6,318 nt of DNA from Acidobacteriaceae bacterium. GTDB taxonomy: Bacteria; Acidobacteriota; Terriglobia; Terriglobales; Acidobacteriaceae. The notes below the pieces were generated by a model, which saw nothing but the letters and a program-made list of their open reading frames with translations, searched no databases and was not told the DNA's origin. The stretch is taken from positions 258 through 6,575 of the forward strand of contig PMXH01000270.1 of NCBI GenBank assembly GCA_003165855.1, written 5' to 3'. This document shows, one piece after another, positions 5,159-6,318 of this stretch. Every line of letters begins with the position of its first letter. The first letter of the stretch is position 1. The translations under genes and the position numbers were made by a program.

Positions 5159-5177
5159 TGAGAGAACTCTCCCACGC
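5156..5177. promoter_or_regulatory. 22-bp imperfect palindrome (GCGTGAGAG/CTCCCACGC) ahead of the HD-GYP gene
   Basis: The 9-nt arms 5156-5164 and 5169-5177 pair at eight of nine positions around a 4-nt centre (aact). A nested perfect palindrome, GAGAG-aa-CTCTC, lies at 5160-5171. The element overlaps the GC of the candidate -12 site and ends 44 nt before the HD-GYP ATG. It could be a repressor operator or a hairpin in the 5' leader. ACGCGAG also occurs as a direct repeat at 5146-5152 and 5174-5180. Confidence 0.45.
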
Positions 5178-5221
5178 GAGCGACGGGGTCTGTTTCGCCA
5201 GCAATACAGAACAACGCTGCA

Positions 5222-6318
5222 ATGTCGACTCGTACAAAACTATTTGTCGGGGTTACTGCCTCGCTCGGGATAGTGGTGCTGTCCTCTGCCTGTTGGCATT
5301 GGCAGTCCGCGGATGTGGTGCGGTTTTTCTGTTACTTGGCTGTGGCCATCCTGGCCTCTGGCTTGAAGGTGCAATTGCCCGGCATCGACGGCACCATGTC
5401 GGTGAATTTCCTTTTCATCCTTCTGGGCTTAATGGAGTTGAGCCTGCCGGAGACACTGGTGATTGGGTGTACTGCCACTCTGGTGCAGAGCGTGTGGCAT
5501 GCGCGGAAAAAGCTGGATCCGATCAAGGTCGTCTTCAACGTATTCGGCATGATGGCAAATGCCAGCGCGCTATGTTACGTAAGCTATCACTGGCTCGCGG
5601 GGAGAATTGGCGACAACAAACCCATTCTGCTGATGCTGGCGGCTCTGGTTTTCTTCCTGGCAAACACGTTGCCGATATCGTTCGTCATCGCTCTGACCGA
5701 AGGCAAATCAAGCCGGAAAGTGTGGTCGGAGTGCTACTTCTGGTCCTTCCCTTATTACCTAGTCGGAGCGGCTGCGGTGGGGCTGGTCGGAATCGTCAAC
5801 CGGCAGGCGGGATGGGAAACATCGCTGCTGGTGCTGCCGCTGATCTATTGGGTGTACCGCTCTTATCGCCTCTACCTGGGACGGCTGGAAGCGGAAAAAG
5901 ACCGGGTGGAGATCGAGAAGAAGCATGTGGAAGAGATTGCCTCGCTGAACATGCGCACGATCGAGGCTCTGGCGTTGGCCATCGAGGCCAAGGACCACAC
6001 CACGCATACGCATCTGCAGCGGGTACGGACTTACGCGGTAGAAATCGCAAAGGACATCGGCCTATCGCCGGACGAGATCGAGGCCTTGCGGGCGGCGGCG
6101 CTGCTGCATGACATTGGAAAACTTGCGGTGCCGGAGCACATCATCAACAAGCCGGGCAAGCTGACGCCGGAAGAGTTCGAGAAGATGAAGATTCATCCCA
6201 TCGTCGGCGCCGATATTCTCGATAGAGTCTCCTTCCCCTATCCTGTCGCTCCGATCGTCAGGGCGCATCACGAAAAGTGGAATGGCAAAGGCTATCCGGA
6301 TGGGCTCAAGGGAGAAGA
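5222..6318 (+). CDS. Membrane-bound HD-GYP domain protein (c-di-GMP phosphodiesterase family), 3' end outside window
   Basis: The ATG at 5222 opens a frame that stays open to the window end (365 complete codons). It starts MSTRTKLFVGVTASLG. About seven hydrophobic segments follow (near 7-25, 33-50, 61-92 likely as two, 101-126, 134-158, 179-193 and 200-217). Next comes a charged helical linker (about 220-245) and an HD-GYP domain from about 246. Visible landmarks are His264, the HD motif HDIGK at 296-300, His325, His349-His350 and the GYP motif NGKGYPDGLKGE (354-365). HD-GYP enzymes hydrolyse c-di-GMP to pGpG or GMP with a di- or tri-metal centre; all the ligands visible here are present, so activity is likely. 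The last part of the domain is beyond the window. An in-frame stop at 5159-5161 and the lack of other start codons make 5222 the start, though no Shine-Dalgarno site is seen. The gene is divergent from the PilZ-bearing activator. Confidence 0.93.
   Translation, partial: MSTRTKLFVGVTASLGIVVLSSACWHWQSADVVRFFCYLAVAILASGLKVQLPGIDGTMSVNFLFILLGLMELSLPETLVIGCTATLVQSVWHARKKLDPIKVVFNVFGMMANASALCYVSYHWLAGRIGDNKPILLMLAALVFFLANTLPISFVIALTEGKSSRKVWSECYFWSFPYYLVGAAAVGLVGIVNRQAGWETSLLVLPLIYWVYRSYRLYLGRLEAEKDRVEIEKKHVEEIASLNMRTIEALALAIEAKDHTTHTHLQRVRTYAVEIAKDIGLSPDEIEALRAAALLHDIGKLAVPEHIINKPGKLTPEEFEKMKIHPIVGADILDRVSFPYPVAPIVRAHHEKWNGKGYPDGLKGE

Noticed and set aside
5158..6111. Long plus-strand open frame of 317 codons starting at 5158
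   Set aside because: It overlaps the HD-GYP gene in another phase. Its translation has no domain and is rich in Gly, Arg and Cys, whereas the frame from 5222 gives membrane spans and complete HD and GYP motifs.

Overview
The window is a stretch of bacterial chromosome with moderately high GC (high 50s percent by eye). It most resembles an Acidobacteriota (Terriglobia/Koribacter-like) genome. That assignment is inferred from gene style: a Gly-rich-tailed TPM protein next to LemA, a PAS-AAA-HTH-PilZ regulator, and a multi-membrane-span HD-GYP protein. No phylogenetic marker is present. I see no RNA genes, mobile elements or CRISPR array.

Layout, left to right. A minus-strand gene (71-442) encodes a small lipoprotein with a ComEA-like helix-hairpin-helix domain. 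Divergent from it, a plus-strand group of three closely spaced genes looks like one operon: a secreted, membrane-anchored TPM-domain protein with a glycine-rich tail (541-1320), a nucleotidyltransferase-fold protein whose catalytic Asp pair is replaced by Asn (1336-2073), and LemA (2103-2735). About 360 bp follow with no large gene. They hold a possible 38-residue single-span membrane protein on the minus strand (2828-2944), a 14-bp tandem duplication and a short hairpin.

The right half carries two divergent genes linked by the second messenger c-di-GMP. The minus-strand gene (3093-4931) encodes a sigma-54 enhancer-binding protein: PAS, acidic linker, AAA+ with intact GAFTGA, Fis-type HTH, then an unusual C-terminal PilZ domain. 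The plus-strand gene (5222 to beyond the window end) encodes a membrane HD-GYP protein, a c-di-GMP phosphodiesterase family. It is cut off by the window just after its GYP motif. It is easily missed because it has no stop codon inside the window and a long open frame (5158-6111) overlaps it in another phase.

The intergenic region between these two genes contains two clear dyad repeats and a weak GG-N10-GC sigma-54-like signature ahead of the HD-GYP gene. My main hypothesis is that this is a local feedback module: a c-di-GMP-responsive (PilZ) sigma-54 activator controlling a divergent c-di-GMP hydrolase. The domains are read directly from the sequence; the regulatory link is inference.
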